A stretch of 43,076 bases of DNA from Streptosporangium minutum (GCF_002149035.1 NZ_NGFP01000011.1:1-43076); one strand, 5' to 3'. Numbered from the stretch's first letter, positions 31,309 to 40,317 are shown. The notes: a model not told the origin generated them from the sequence alone. Translations and numbers: made by a program.

Positions 31309-32265
31309 TCATCGTTCCGGCGCGGCGGAGTATCCGGGGATGGTGATCATCGGGGGACGTTCGGCCACGGCCACGTCGCGGACGGTCGCGTGATGGCCGG
31401 TCGTGCCCCGGCGGAACTGGGCCAGCCGGAGCGACGGCGTGTGCAGCGAGACCATCATGTTCTGGCGTTCGAGACGGGACCAGGAGGTCTGCAGGATCTG
31501 GGAGGCCATGCCGCCCAGCGCCTCGGTCGACTGGTGGGAGTGGACGCGGCGGCCCAGGTCGACCTGGGCGAGGGCGTCGAGGCCGGCCAGGTCGAGCAGA
31601 TCGATCAGCAGGCCCAGCTCCACGCCGTAACCGGTGACGAACGGGACCCGCTCCAGCACGGACCGGCGTCCGGCGTACTCCCCCGCGAGGGGTTGCACGA
31701 ACCCGGCCAGCAGCGGCCAGTGCAGGTTGAGCAGGGGCCGTGCGACGAGCTCGGTGACCCGGCCGCCACCGCTCTGCACATTCTGCAGCGGCCGGTCGTA
31801 GCAGCCCTTGACGTAGGCCACGCCCGGGTCGGCGAACAGCGGGCCGAGCAGCCCGGTCACGAACGACGTGCGGAACTCGCGCAGGTCGGCGTCGATGAAG
31901 ACCAGCAGGTCACCGGAGGTCGCGGCGAGGGACTTCCACAACGCCTCCCCCTTGCCGTCCATCGGCTTCAGGTCGGGCAGGATGTCGTCCTGCGCGATCA
32001 CCCTGGCCCCCGCCCGCGCGGCGCGCACGGCGGTGTCGTCGACGGACCGGGAGTCGATGACCACCAGCTCGTCGACGAGGGGCACTGTCTCCATCAGGTC
32101 ACGCCGGATCGCGGCGACGATCTCCCCCACCGTCTCCGCCTCGTCGCGGGCGGGCAGCACGACGCTGACCGTCGTGTCGCCCTTGGCCTCCAGCAGCCAT
32201 GGCATCGACCAGTCGTCCGATGATGAAGTGTGCCCACGCAGCCATGCCTCCACCTCAGGCAGCAC
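31309..32265 (-). CDS. gpgS: Glucosyl-3-phosphoglycerate synthase
   Basis: A 318-residue GT81 glycosyltransferase. SVVLPARDEAETVGEIV starts the GT-A fold, DLLVFIDADL holds the metal-binding D-x-D, and YVKGCYDRPL plus FVTGYGVELGLLIDLLDLAGLDALAQVDLG are GpgS signatures. It transfers glucose from NDP-glucose to 3-phosphoglycerate, the first step of glucosylglycerate and methylglucose lipopolysaccharide synthesis. The GTG start has AAAGGG six bases upstream. The 297 bp between it and the acyl-CoA dehydrogenase gene hold no clear gene; an 85-codon plus-strand frame from 31089 overlaps the gene's end and is not supported. Confidence 0.93.
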   Translation of the reverse strand: MLPEVEAWLRGHTSSSDDWSMPWLLEAKGDTTVSVVLPARDEAETVGEIVAAIRRDLMETVPLVDELVVIDSRSVDDTAVRAARAGARVIAQDDILPDLKPMDGKGEALWKSLAATSGDLLVFIDADLREFRTSFVTGLLGPLFADPGVAYVKGCYDRPLQNVQSGGGRVTELVARPLLNLHWPLLAGFVQPLAGEYAGRRSVLERVPFVTGYGVELGLLIDLLDLAGLDALAQVDLGRRVHSHQSTEALGGMASQILQTSWSRLERQNMMVSLHTPSLRLAQFRRGTTGHHATVRDVAVAERPPMITIPGYSAAPER

Positions 32266-32395
32266 AGCCCACCCTTTCCATCACCTCGGAACTCACGGCT
32301 ATCACCCTATGCGGCGCCGATTGTCACCGGGTACCCGATCCCGGCCTGTCCCCACAGATGGGAAGATCGGTGCAGGGCGACGCGAGGGGGGCGGC

Positions 32396-34492
32396 ATGGA
32401 ACCGGTGGCGGTGATGAGGGCGGCCCGTACCGTCCGCGACGAGCTTGACGATTTGCTGGGCGCGGCCTCCGTCGAGCTGCGGGAGCGGCTCGATCCGCTG
32501 CTGGCCGAGGAGGGCAGGCAGGATCCGGGGCCGCTGGCCGACGTCATCGTGATGCTCCTCGCCCAGTACGGCCCCGCCTGGGAGCGGTTCGCCCTGCTGC
32601 GCCGCCTGAACGAGCAGGCCCTGACCGAGATGCCGGACCTGTCGTCACCGGGCCTCACCGGCCCTGCCCTGCCGACCGGCCTCACCGGCCCGCCCCCGGA
32701 ACCCGGTCCTACCGGCCCTGCCCTGCCGACCGGCCTCACCGGCCCGGCCCTGCCGCCGGGTCCCCCTGACCCGGATGGCCCGGATGGCCCGGACACGCAG
32801 CCAGGTTCCGCGCTCCCGGACCCGCTGCCGCCGGGGCACACGAGTCCGGCTCCGCCTCCCGGTCACAGTCATACGGACCCGGCTCCGCCGCCCGGCCCCG
32901 CCGGTCCGGGGCACCCGCCGTACGGACCCGCGAGTCCGGGACACCCGCCGCACGGTCAGGACGGGCCGGGGGCCGGTCAGGCGCCGGCCGGCGCGGCCCC
33001 CGGCCACGGACCCCAGCCCCCGCGGGGAGCGTCCCTCGCGCCCGACCGTGGCCACTCCGTGCTCGGCCGGCTGACCGGGGCGTTCCGCAGGCGGCGCAGG
33101 CAACCGGCTCCCACCGGGCCGGAGTGGGAGGCGTTCCCGCTGATCGAGGCGCCCGGCGAGGTGGTGGCGGGCTGGGGGATCGAGATCGAGGTCGGCCTCT
33201 CCCCCGGAGGCGACTCATCCGGGACCGGCCGGTTCCCCGACGCCGGGGCCCCTGCCGGAGCCGACGCCCCGGCCGGAGCCTCTGCCGCCTCCGGAGCGGT
33301 GCCCGGCGGCCAGGAGGCGCCTTTCACCCACGAGCCGGCCGACCTGGACATCCAGGTCATCGCCGAGGGGTTCGAGGCGCCGGGCGGGTGGCGGGTGCGG
33401 CTCCGCGTCGACGGGGCCTCGCCGTACCCGAGGGCGACGGTCCGCCTGGTCGCCCTCCCGCAGGACCAGCCGGCGGTCGCCCGGCAGATCCAGGTGGTCC
33501 ACTCGGCCGGCGGTCAGGTGACCGGGTTCGGCGTGCGCGCGCTCGCGGTCCTCGACTCCCCCGGTCAGCTCGGCCGGGAGAGCGTCCCGCAGCCGGTCGC
33601 GGGCACCCGGGTGCGGGTGGCCGGCAGCGGGGAGCCCGCGGACGTCACGGCGGTCATCGTCCACGGCGACCGGCCGGGGCTGCTGTGGTGGACCTACCAG
33701 TCCCCGCACTTCACCACCCCCGACCAGGCGGAGCCGTGCGACCTGGGGATGCGGACCTCCGAGTTCGGGCGGCATGTGGCGGAGCGGGCGCGGACCGTCG
33801 AGGACATGGGCCGGCAGGTCGCCTCGGAGATCCCGCGAGGATTCTGGGAGCTGCTGAACGCGGTGGCCGGGCGCGTGGCTCCGCGCCGCCCGAGCGTGCT
33901 GATCCTCTCCCAGGAGCCGCACATCCCCTGGGAGCTGGCCACGCTGGAGCATCCGTTCGACCGTTCCGTCCCCGCCTTCCTGAACTGCCAGACGGTGACC
34001 GGCCGCTGGCCCCTCGGCGGGCGGCGTCCCGAGCTGCCTCCGCCGGTGCGCGCACGAGGCGACAGCATGGCGGTCGTGTACGGCGGGGCGGAGGTCCATC
34101 CGCTGGTCACCGCCTACGGCGCCGCCCGGGTCACCCCGGTGCTCGGCGACGTGCTGGCGATGCTGGGCGACCCACCGGACATGATCCACTTCACATCCGG
34201 CGGCTCGGCGTTCGACGCCCTGAGCCGAGGCATGGGCGAGGGCCCGTTCGTCTTCCTCGAGGAGCCCGGAGACTGCCAGGCGTTCCTGCTCGCGGGCGCG
34301 AGCGGGGTCGTCGCCCCCCTCTGGCCCGTCGGCGACGGCCTGGCGCCGGAGTTCTACCGCCGCTGCCTCGGCGGCGAGCCGCCGGCCGAGGTGCTGCGCT
34401 CCCTGCGCTGCCAGGTCCCCGCCACGGGGCCCGCCTACCAGTTCTTCGGCCACCCGTCGCTCGTCCTGTCGCGGGGTCACTCGAGCGCGTGA
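32396..34492 (+). CDS. CHAT-fold protein with degenerate catalytic site and proline-rich linker
   Basis: 698 residues. The N-terminal 80 residues form a helical domain (VRDELDDLLGAASVELRERL) that may be an adaptor. A proline/glycine-rich linker follows (about residues 82-230). From about residue 470 the CHAT (caspase-like) fold is recognisable: VLILSQEPHIPWELATLEHP, the strand MIHFTSGGSAF, and the closing FLLAGASGVVAPLWPVGDGLAPEFYRRCLGG. In active CHAT proteases those strands read H-F-x-x-H-G and V-F-L-N-A-C. Here the His position is Gly602 (TSGG) and the Cys segment is FLEEPGDC. It is probably a pseudoprotease, perhaps a scaffold or a regulated decoy. ATG 32396 follows GAGGGGGGC. Its 3' end overlaps the convergent ramB gene by 16 bp. 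Confidence 0.75.
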   Translation: MEPVAVMRAARTVRDELDDLLGAASVELRERLDPLLAEEGRQDPGPLADVIVMLLAQYGPAWERFALLRRLNEQALTEMPDLSSPGLTGPALPTGLTGPPPEPGPTGPALPTGLTGPALPPGPPDPDGPDGPDTQPGSALPDPLPPGHTSPAPPPGHSHTDPAPPPGPAGPGHPPYGPASPGHPPHGQDGPGAGQAPAGAAPGHGPQPPRGASLAPDRGHSVLGRLTGAFRRRRRQPAPTGPEWEAFPLIEAPGEVVAGWGIEIEVGLSPGGDSSGTGRFPDAGAPAGADAPAGASAASGAVPGGQEAPFTHEPADLDIQVIAEGFEAPGGWRVRLRVDGASPYPRATVRLVALPQDQPAVARQIQVVHSAGGQVTGFGVRALAVLDSPGQLGRESVPQPVAGTRVRVAGSGEPADVTAVIVHGDRPGLLWWTYQSPHFTTPDQAEPCDLGMRTSEFGRHVAERARTVEDMGRQVASEIPRGFWELLNAVAGRVAPRRPSVLILSQEPHIPWELATLEHPFDRSVPAFLNCQTVTGRWPLGGRRPELPPPVRARGDSMAVVYGGAEVHPLVTAYGAARVTPVLGDVLAMLGDPPDMIHFTSGGSAFDALSRGMGEGPFVFLEEPGDCQAFLLAGASGVVAPLWPVGDGLAPEFYRRCLGGEPPAEVLRSLRCQVPATGPAYQFFGHPSLVLSRGHSSA

Positions 34493-35946
34493 CGCTCCAG
34501 GAAGGTGTAGACGTCGGCCTCGTCCACGCCGGGGAAGGACCCGGGCGGCAGGGCTGCCAGGACGTGGGAGTTGCCGCGGGCCGAGGGCCAGGCGTAGCCC
34601 TCCCAGCGCTGGGTGAGCTCGGCGGGCGGACGGCGGCAGCAGTCGCCGGTGGGGCAGCCGGACTTGGTGCGGTGGGTGGTCTCCCTGCCGCGGAACCAGC
34701 GTGATTCGCGGTACGGCACGCCGAGGGTGATGGCGAAGTCCCGCTCCCGGGAGGGATCGACGTGGGCGACGCAGAAGTAGGTGCCGGTGGGCGAGTCGGA
34801 GTACTGGTAGAAGACGGAGAACCTGTCCGGGGAGCGGAAGACCTGCCGGCCCGACCACTGCAGGCACATCCGCTGGCCCTCGATCGCGCCCTGCTCGTCG
34901 GCGGGGAAGACGATGCCGTCGTTCTCGTAGGCCTTGTAGATGATCCCGCCGGCGTCGTTGCGGACGAAGTGGCAGACCAGGTCCAGGAAGTGGGTGGCCA
35001 GGTTGGTGAAGCGGTGCGCGGCCATCTCGTAGGAGACGGCGAAGACGTCACGCAGGTCCTCCACGCTCAGCGCGCGGTCCTGTTTGGCCTCCCTCAGGTA
35101 CGGCACGGCGGTGGCCTCGGGCACCAGCACGGCGGCGGCGAAGTAGTTGGCCTCGGTCCGCTGGCGGAGGAAGTCGGCGAAGTCGCGGGGCTTGTGGTGG
35201 CCGAGGGCGAGGTGTCCGAGGGTCTGCAGCAGGATCGTGCGCGGGGTGTGCATGCCGAGCTGCTCGTGCTTGACGTAGATGCGCCGGTTGCGCAGGTCGG
35301 TGATGGAGCGGACCGTGCGCGGCAGGTCCTGGACGGTCCGCACGGTGTAGCCGAAGTGGGTGACCAGGGCCTGGACGGTGCTCTGCGACAGCGCGCCGGT
35401 GCGGTAGCCGACCGCGGAGAGCGCCTCGGCCGCGGCCTTCTCGATCTCCTCGAAGTAGTTGCCCCGCTCGCGCTGCATCCGGCGGAGCTCGGCGTTGGCC
35501 ACCCGCGCCTCCTCCGGGGTGGCGGTGCCCTTGGCCTGGCGTGAACGCAGCTCGCCGTACAGGCCGAGGATGTGTTCGAGCACGTCGTTGGGGACGCGCG
35601 CGGAGACCTTCAGCCTGGCCAGGCCGAGTCCGGCGTACAGCGGGTCGCGCTGCGCCTCCTCCAGGGCCATCTCCAGTTGTGCCCGCCTGCTGGGCGCCTG
35701 GCGGCGGAGCAGCTCCTCGACCGGCACGTTGAGCGCGGTGGCGAGGGACTTCAGCAGGGACAGCTTCGGCTCGCGCTTGCCGTTCTCCAGCAGGGAGAGC
35801 TGGCTCGGCGCGCGGCTGACGCGTTCGCCCAGGTCGGAGAGGGTGAGACCGCGCTGTTTGCGCAGGTGTCTCAGGCGCTGGCCGAACGCGATGAGATCGA
35901 GCTCCTGCGTCAAGGACAGCGGTTCTTCACCGACCAACGATGCCAT
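34477..35946 (-). CDS. ramB: RamB/ScfR-type regulator of acetate and glyoxylate metabolism
   Basis: 489 residues. The N-terminal XRE HTH (FGQRLRHLRKQRGLTLSDLGERVSRAPSQLSLLENGKREP) is followed by a linker helix, an ImmA/IrrE-like central domain with TLGHLALGHH, and a C-terminal region with five cysteines (GCPTGDCCRRPP among them) typical of short-chain fatty acyl-CoA regulators (ScfR). RamB represses aceA/aceB and acetate genes in Corynebacterium and mycobacteria. It is divergent from aceA, which supports the name. The ATG is six bases after TAACAT, so the transcript is probably leaderless. Confidence 0.9.
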   Translation of the reverse strand: MASLVGEEPLSLTQELDLIAFGQRLRHLRKQRGLTLSDLGERVSRAPSQLSLLENGKREPKLSLLKSLATALNVPVEELLRRQAPSRRAQLEMALEEAQRDPLYAGLGLARLKVSARVPNDVLEHILGLYGELRSRQAKGTATPEEARVANAELRRMQRERGNYFEEIEKAAAEALSAVGYRTGALSQSTVQALVTHFGYTVRTVQDLPRTVRSITDLRNRRIYVKHEQLGMHTPRTILLQTLGHLALGHHKPRDFADFLRQRTEANYFAAAVLVPEATAVPYLREAKQDRALSVEDLRDVFAVSYEMAAHRFTNLATHFLDLVCHFVRNDAGGIIYKAYENDGIVFPADEQGAIEGQRMCLQWSGRQVFRSPDRFSVFYQYSDSPTGTYFCVAHVDPSRERDFAITLGVPYRESRWFRGRETTHRTKSGCPTGDCCRRPPAELTQRWEGYAWPSARGNSHVLAALPPGSFPGVDEADVYTFLERHALE

Positions 35947-36186
35947 AGCACGATGTTAAACGAAATTTCCGTAGTTATTTCAACGCTCCCCCGGACCTGG
36001 TGATCCACATCGCGGGATTGGTCTAGTCCATAGCGCAAACTCTTAAATTCTTCTCTGCTGAATACCGATAATTCTTCGCTTTACGAGAAAAACAGAAGTT
36101 TTTTCACCAAGATCGGCCTTGTTTGCCCGTTTCGCCCGAGCACACACTCAGAGCAAGGCACCCAGGGGACGACAAGGAGTGAAAAA
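35947..36186. promoter_or_regulatory. Divergent ramB-aceA promoter region
   Basis: 240 bp, with an AT-rich core (about 36010-36115) that stands out in this GC-rich window. A GCGCAAAC element near 36033-36040 resembles the TTTGC-type RamB target. AAGGAG precedes aceA by seven bases. The RamB assignment is inference. Confidence 0.5.
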
Positions 36187-37479
<1,293 letters not shown>

Positions 37480-37491
37480 CCCTCCGGACCC

Positions 37492-37543
37492 CGAGCCCGC
37501 CCGGACGTTTCCAGGGCATGGGACTCCTTCCCGGGCGAGCTCG
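37492..37543 (+). terminator. First hairpin after aceA
   Basis: 12 of 13 bp pair between 37492-37504 and 37531-37543, loop of 26 nt. Probable terminator. Confidence 0.5.
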
Positions 37544-37561
37544 GTGACCAGGTCGTAGAAC

Positions 37562-37608
37562 GAGGCCCCGCCGTACGGATATCCCCCGAGTCCGTCCGGC
37601 GGGGCCTC
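37562..37608. terminator. Second, stronger hairpin after aceA
   Basis: Perfect 12-bp stem GAGGCCCCGCCG / CGGCGGGGCCTC, continued inside by ACGGA / TCCGT. It lies between convergent aceA and the IHF gene and may end both transcripts. Confidence 0.65.
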
Positions 37609-37723
37609 TCACTGCCGGGCGCCCGGCCCTGAAGCCGCCGCCCGCTCCCGGACGGTCACCCGACCCCGGAGCGGTTCAAGCGGTACGGCCCGCTGCGTGG
37701 CCGGGCCCCGCCGTACCGGCGGA

Positions 37724-38032
37724 TCAGCCGGCGACGGCCTCGATCAGCTTGCGGCGCTGCTGGGCGCCGAGCCCACCGAGACGACGGGCCTCGTCCACGT
37801 CGGCCTCCGCCATGAGCTGGGCGGCCTTCACATTGCCGATGCCGGGCAGCGCGCGCAGCGCCTGCGACACCTTGATGCGCTTGGCGATGTCGTCGTCGCG
37901 GCCCAGCAGCTGCTCAAGGCTCACAGAACCGGCTTTGACCTCGGCCAGAAGCTTGGCACGGGCCGTGCGGGTCTCAGCGGCCTTGGCAAGGGCGGCCTGA
38001 CGCTGTTCGGGGGTTAGCTTAGGCAGAGCCAT
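37724..38032 (-). CDS. mihF: Actinobacterial integration host factor
   Basis: 102 residues: MALPKLTPEQRQAALAKAAE then the helix-two-turn-helix region with LPGIGNVKAAQLM and a basic end (RRLGGLGAQQRRKLIEAV). This is the mIHF/sIHF family, a nucleoid protein essential in mycobacteria and influencing topology, recombination and antibiotic production in Streptomyces. The ATG 38032 is preceded by GAGGAG; the family's conserved N-terminus begins exactly there. It is short compared with the open frame, which extends 17 codons upstream. Confidence 0.95.
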   Translation of the reverse strand: MALPKLTPEQRQAALAKAAETRTARAKLLAEVKAGSVSLEQLLGRDDDIAKRIKVSQALRALPGIGNVKAAQLMAEADVDEARRLGGLGAQQRRKLIEAVAG

Positions 38033-38194
38033 GTTGACTTCTCCTCGATTACTCGGATTATGACGTTCTGTTACCCACAGCAACTCGGCTAATCATCGCC
38101 TAACTGTGGGAAAAGTAGCGCGTCCGGTACAGACCATCACGATATGCCCAGACGGTTACCCCGGCCTTACCTGACTCTTCGTAGCCTCGTCCTC

Positions 38195-38368
38195 ATGGGT
38201 ATCTGGCGAGGACCGGACGGCATCGAAGTCGAGGCGATCATGCTCAACGATCTCCCATGCCTGCGTGTGACCCAGCGGATCGGTGGACAGCGGATGGTGC
38301 TCGCCTACTGCATGGACGTGCGGGAGGTCGGCCGGCTCGTGAACCTGGCCGAGCTCGTCGAGACCTAG
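38195..38368 (+). CDS. Small conserved-looking hypothetical protein
   Basis: 57 residues from an ATG seven bases after TAGCCT (38182-38187), a leaderless promoter pattern. The product MGIWRGPDGIEVEAIMLNDL continues with LRVTQRIGGQRMVLAYC and ends VGRLVNLAELVET. The pattern (a small beta meander and a final helix with VDLAEL-like end) recurs in small actinomycete proteins. Function unknown. A longer frame from 38144 lacks the promoter fit. Confidence 0.6.
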   Translation: MGIWRGPDGIEVEAIMLNDLPCLRVTQRIGGQRMVLAYCMDVREVGRLVNLAELVET

Positions 38369-38473
38369 GGTCCGTCCTCCGGACGATCAAGTATCGATCA
38401 CAACCGAGTCCGATTCGGTATCGGCGTGAACTTCTGGGACTCCTGAGACGTCGGTCTAGACAGGGAGGCCCGT

Positions 38474-38581
38474 ATGGGAGTTCTGGACGGCCTCGTTGAC
38501 GAAGACCTCCGACTGGAGTTCCTCCTCGTTGAGGCCCTGTACGAGGAGGCGGAACGGCTGGCCGCCCAGTCCGACCGCTGA
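38474..38581 (+). CDS. Small ORF, 35 residues
   Basis: ATG five bases after GGGAGG, product MGVLDGLVDEDLRLEFLLVE followed by ALYEEAERLAAQSDR; an acidic amphipathic helix. A perfect hairpin follows 10 bp after the stop. Binding site, protein-like composition and terminator together argue it is real. No known function. Confidence 0.55.
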   Translation: MGVLDGLVDEDLRLEFLLVEALYEEAERLAAQSDR

Positions 38582-38590
38582 ACTGCGAAA

Positions 38591-38619
38591 TGCCCGCCGC
38601 CTCGCCGGGGCGGCGGGCA
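38591..38619 (+). terminator. Hairpin after the 35-aa ORF
   Basis: 11-bp perfect stem TGCCCGCCGCC / GGCGGCGGGCA with a 7-nt loop. Confidence 0.7.
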
Positions 38620-38761
38620 CTCCTCACCGCCGGACCGCCGCAGGCCGCAGGGCCCTCTCGGGGCGCGATCACCCCCAGATCCCGGCCGCCCTCCGGTGCG
38701 GAGGACCGCGGGAGGAGGACGGGGCTCGATGGATCCGGCCCCGATGGCGTTAACTATGGCC

Positions 38762-39049
38762 ATGAACAAGCGCGAGCTGATCGAGAAGGCCGCGGCTGAG
38801 GCGGGGCTCAGCCGGCGGCAGACCGCCGCCGCCCTGGAGGCGATCCTGGGGACCATCCAGACGGCCGTGGCGGCCGAGGACAAGGTCGCGATCCCCGGCT
38901 TCGGGTCCTTCGAGATCGTGCACAAGCCGGCGCGGACCGGACGCAATCCGCAGACCGGCGATCCCCTGGAGATCGCCGAGACCTGGACGGCCAAGTTCAA
39001 GCCGAGCCCGGGGTTCCTGGGCCTCATCCGGCAGCGCAAGAAGGACTGA
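38762..39049 (+). CDS. hup: HU family DNA-binding protein
   Basis: 95 residues: MNKRELIEKAAAEAGLSRRQ, DKVAIPGFGSFEIVHKPARTGRNPQTGDPLEI and the basic end RQRKKD. The beta-arm signature GFGSFEIxxxxARxGRNPxTG is complete. This is the short, ordinary HU, without the lysine-rich tail of HupB/HupS. It binds and bends DNA. ATG 38762 lies about six bases after TTAACT, so it may be leaderless; ATG 38756 is an alternative. Together with mIHF 0.7 kb away, two nucleoid proteins are encoded close together. Confidence 0.95.
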   Translation: MNKRELIEKAAAEAGLSRRQTAAALEAILGTIQTAVAAEDKVAIPGFGSFEIVHKPARTGRNPQTGDPLEIAETWTAKFKPSPGFLGLIRQRKKD

Positions 39050-39150
39050 CCGCTCCTCCTCCCCCGAGCGTCGACGCCGCGCGCCGCCGTACGGAAGCAG
39101 GACGCCGCACCGGAACCGGAGCGGGGCGGAGGCGGGCCGGGACAGGCGAC

Positions 39151-39184
39151 GGCCCCCGGGGAGGTTGTCCATTCCCCGGGGGCC
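39151..39184 (+). terminator. Terminator after the HU gene
   Basis: 12-bp perfect stem GGCCCCCGGGGA / TCCCCGGGGGCC with a 10-nt loop, followed by TTGGGT. It separates the HU gene from the tRNA-like region. Confidence 0.75.
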
Positions 39185-39242
39185 TTGGGTGCCGCCATGT
39201 CGCGGCGTCAGCGCGTTTAAGAGGGCCGGTCATCTCTGACGA

Positions 39243-39316
39243 TGTCGTGCTCTGCCATTAAGCTACGAACGCATGTGGAGCGCCCAGCGGGACTCGAACC
39301 CGCACCCGACGATCAC
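39243..39316 (-). tRNA. tRNA-like unit B with permuted halves (3' half precedes 5' half)
   Basis: On the minus strand the 3' half comes first: GTGAT then CGTCG (39311-39307), a T arm GCGGG-TTCGAGT-CCCGC (39303-39287), acceptor strand TGGGCGC (39286-39280), T, and CCA (39278-39276). After CAT comes a 5' half: acceptor GCGTTCG (39272-39266), TA, D arm GCTTAATGGCAGAGC, A, and anticodon-stem strand CGACA (39247-39243). The acceptor strands pair over seven positions (three wobbles) and the anticodon stem over four of five. GTGAT equals the end of a tRNA-His (GTG) loop. U33 is not evident. Leader and trailer pair as described in the findings. A functional tRNA would need rearranging or splicing. 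Confidence 0.45.
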
Positions 39317-39383
39317 TGCCCGCCCTCGGTCGATCTGACGCTCGGCGGCGAATGCTGAACCTGGAGCGAGAGTCTGAGCTTGA

Positions 39384-39466
39384 GCGGCTGCCTCTGCCAG
39401 TTGGGCTATCCCGGCGCGGAGAGTGCCGGGAGAGGGAATCGAACCCTCACTTGGACCGCGTGTCAG
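39384..39466 (-). tRNA. tRNA-like unit A with permuted halves, tRNA-Val(GAC)-type loop
   Basis: On the minus strand the 3' half reads: loop CTGACAC (39466-39460), anticodon-stem strand GCGGT, variable CCAAGT, T arm GAGGG-TTCGATT-CCCTC (39448-39432), acceptor TCCCGGC (39431-39425) and A. Eight bases later the 5' half reads: acceptor GCCGGGA (39415-39409), TA, D arm GCCCAACTGGCAGAGGC, A, and stem GCCGC (39388-39384). The acceptor pairs perfectly over seven bp and the anticodon stem over five (one wobble). CTGACAC is exactly the usual tRNA-Val(GAC) anticodon loop. Each canonical element is present, only in permuted order. There is no encoded CCA. Confidence 0.55.
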
Positions 39467-39534
39467 GCTGACATTTCAGTTTCAGCTTCCGCGCTTTCGC
39501 GCGTCCCCGCGCTCCCACGGGGAGTCTTGAGAGG

Positions 39535-40269
39535 CTACCCCAGGAGGTAGCCGAATATCCTGTCACCGATGCGCCGGTCGGCGACCTCGGTGCCGTTGGC
39601 CTCCTCGCGGGCGAACTTCACGGCGTCCTGCAGCTTGGTGACCCGCTCCAGGAGCTCGTTGATCCGCTTGCGCGGGACGGCGCCGGAGAAGGCGACCTTG
39701 GTCCAGAAGCCGACCACGATGTCCTCGTGGTAGACCTCGACCTGGGCCGGGTGCTTGTCGGTCGCCTCGGCCTTGACGTGGTTGCGGGGCACCTTCTTGG
39801 TCCGGGTCGTCTTGACCGGCTCGGTCCGCCAGCAGTCGGTCGACTGGTCCAGCGTCCACGTCTCCGCCGCGTCGAGCACGGGCAGCTTGGAGACGAAGGT
39901 GTGCAGATCGACGAGCTGCTTCTCCAGGAAGAGCAGGTAGGTGACCGGCACGTTCTCCAGCAAGGTGGTGCCGTCCACCATGACGTCGGCCCGCGCGACG
40001 CAGTTCGCCCAGTCCTTGGTGGCGGTCACGTCGAACAGCCTGGTGAGCGCGGTGCCGAGCTGCTTGAGCAGATCCTCCGCCTGGACCTGCACGCGCGTCG
40101 ACTCGGCCGGCAGGTGCTCGCCCTCGTCGTCGACCGGCTGATAGGTCCGGGAGATGCCCGACAGCAGAGCGTTCTTCTGGATCGTGTGATACGCGTCGGT
40201 CACCTTGCGCTGGGTGTCGGACTTGACGCCCTTCTCCACGGCGAGGATCTGGTTCAACTTGGTCGCCAT
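39535..40269 (-). CDS. Conserved hypothetical protein (DUF-type, 244 residues)
   Basis: The product starts MATKLNQILAVEKGVKSDTQ and continues with YHTIQKNALLSGISRTYQP, then VMVDGTTLLENVPVTYLLFLEKQL, and a C-terminal helical stretch. I recall it as a widespread actinomycete protein of unknown function. No signal peptide, membrane segment or catalytic motif is visible. TATCGT lies seven bases before ATG 40269, so it is probably leaderless; a GTG at 40278 is possible. It lies upstream, on the same strand, of the tRNA-like region and ends one base before it. Confidence 0.75.
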   Translation of the reverse strand: MATKLNQILAVEKGVKSDTQRKVTDAYHTIQKNALLSGISRTYQPVDDEGEHLPAESTRVQVQAEDLLKQLGTALTRLFDVTATKDWANCVARADVMVDGTTLLENVPVTYLLFLEKQLVDLHTFVSKLPVLDAAETWTLDQSTDCWRTEPVKTTRTKKVPRNHVKAEATDKHPAQVEVYHEDIVVGFWTKVAFSGAVPRKRINELLERVTKLQDAVKFAREEANGTEVADRRIGDRIFGYLLG

Positions 40270-40317
40270 GGAGGTCACGATATCGGGAAGATCACCCCGT
40301 ACTCACCTGCTTTTAAC

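Larger units (their letters stand above)
39205..39534 (-). ncRNA. Structured transcript region carrying the two permuted tRNA-like units
   Basis: Between the end of the 244-aa gene and the HU terminator there is no protein gene. Upstream of unit A (minus strand) lie three hairpins: TCCCCG/CGGGGA (about 39522-39503), CGCGC-GAAA-GCGCG with a GNRA-type loop (about 39502-39489), and TGTCA-GCC-TGACA (39473-39461). The last overlaps the anticodon loop of unit A. The pieces before, between and after the units are the complementary leaders and trailers described in the findings. The region probably is co-transcribed from upstream. Confidence 0.4.

Noticed and set aside
31089..31346. Possible 85-residue plus-strand gene between acyl-CoA dehydrogenase and gpgS
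   Set aside because: It overlaps the 3' end of gpgS, lacks a ribosome binding site or -10 box at the right distance, and has low-complexity Gly/Ala/Arg composition.
39205..39534. Ordinary tandem tRNA genes or tmRNA
   Set aside because: In ordinary order no 5' half pairs with the 3' half after it (GCCGGGA does not pair with TGGGCGC). No tmRNA tag sequence ending in ALAA is seen.
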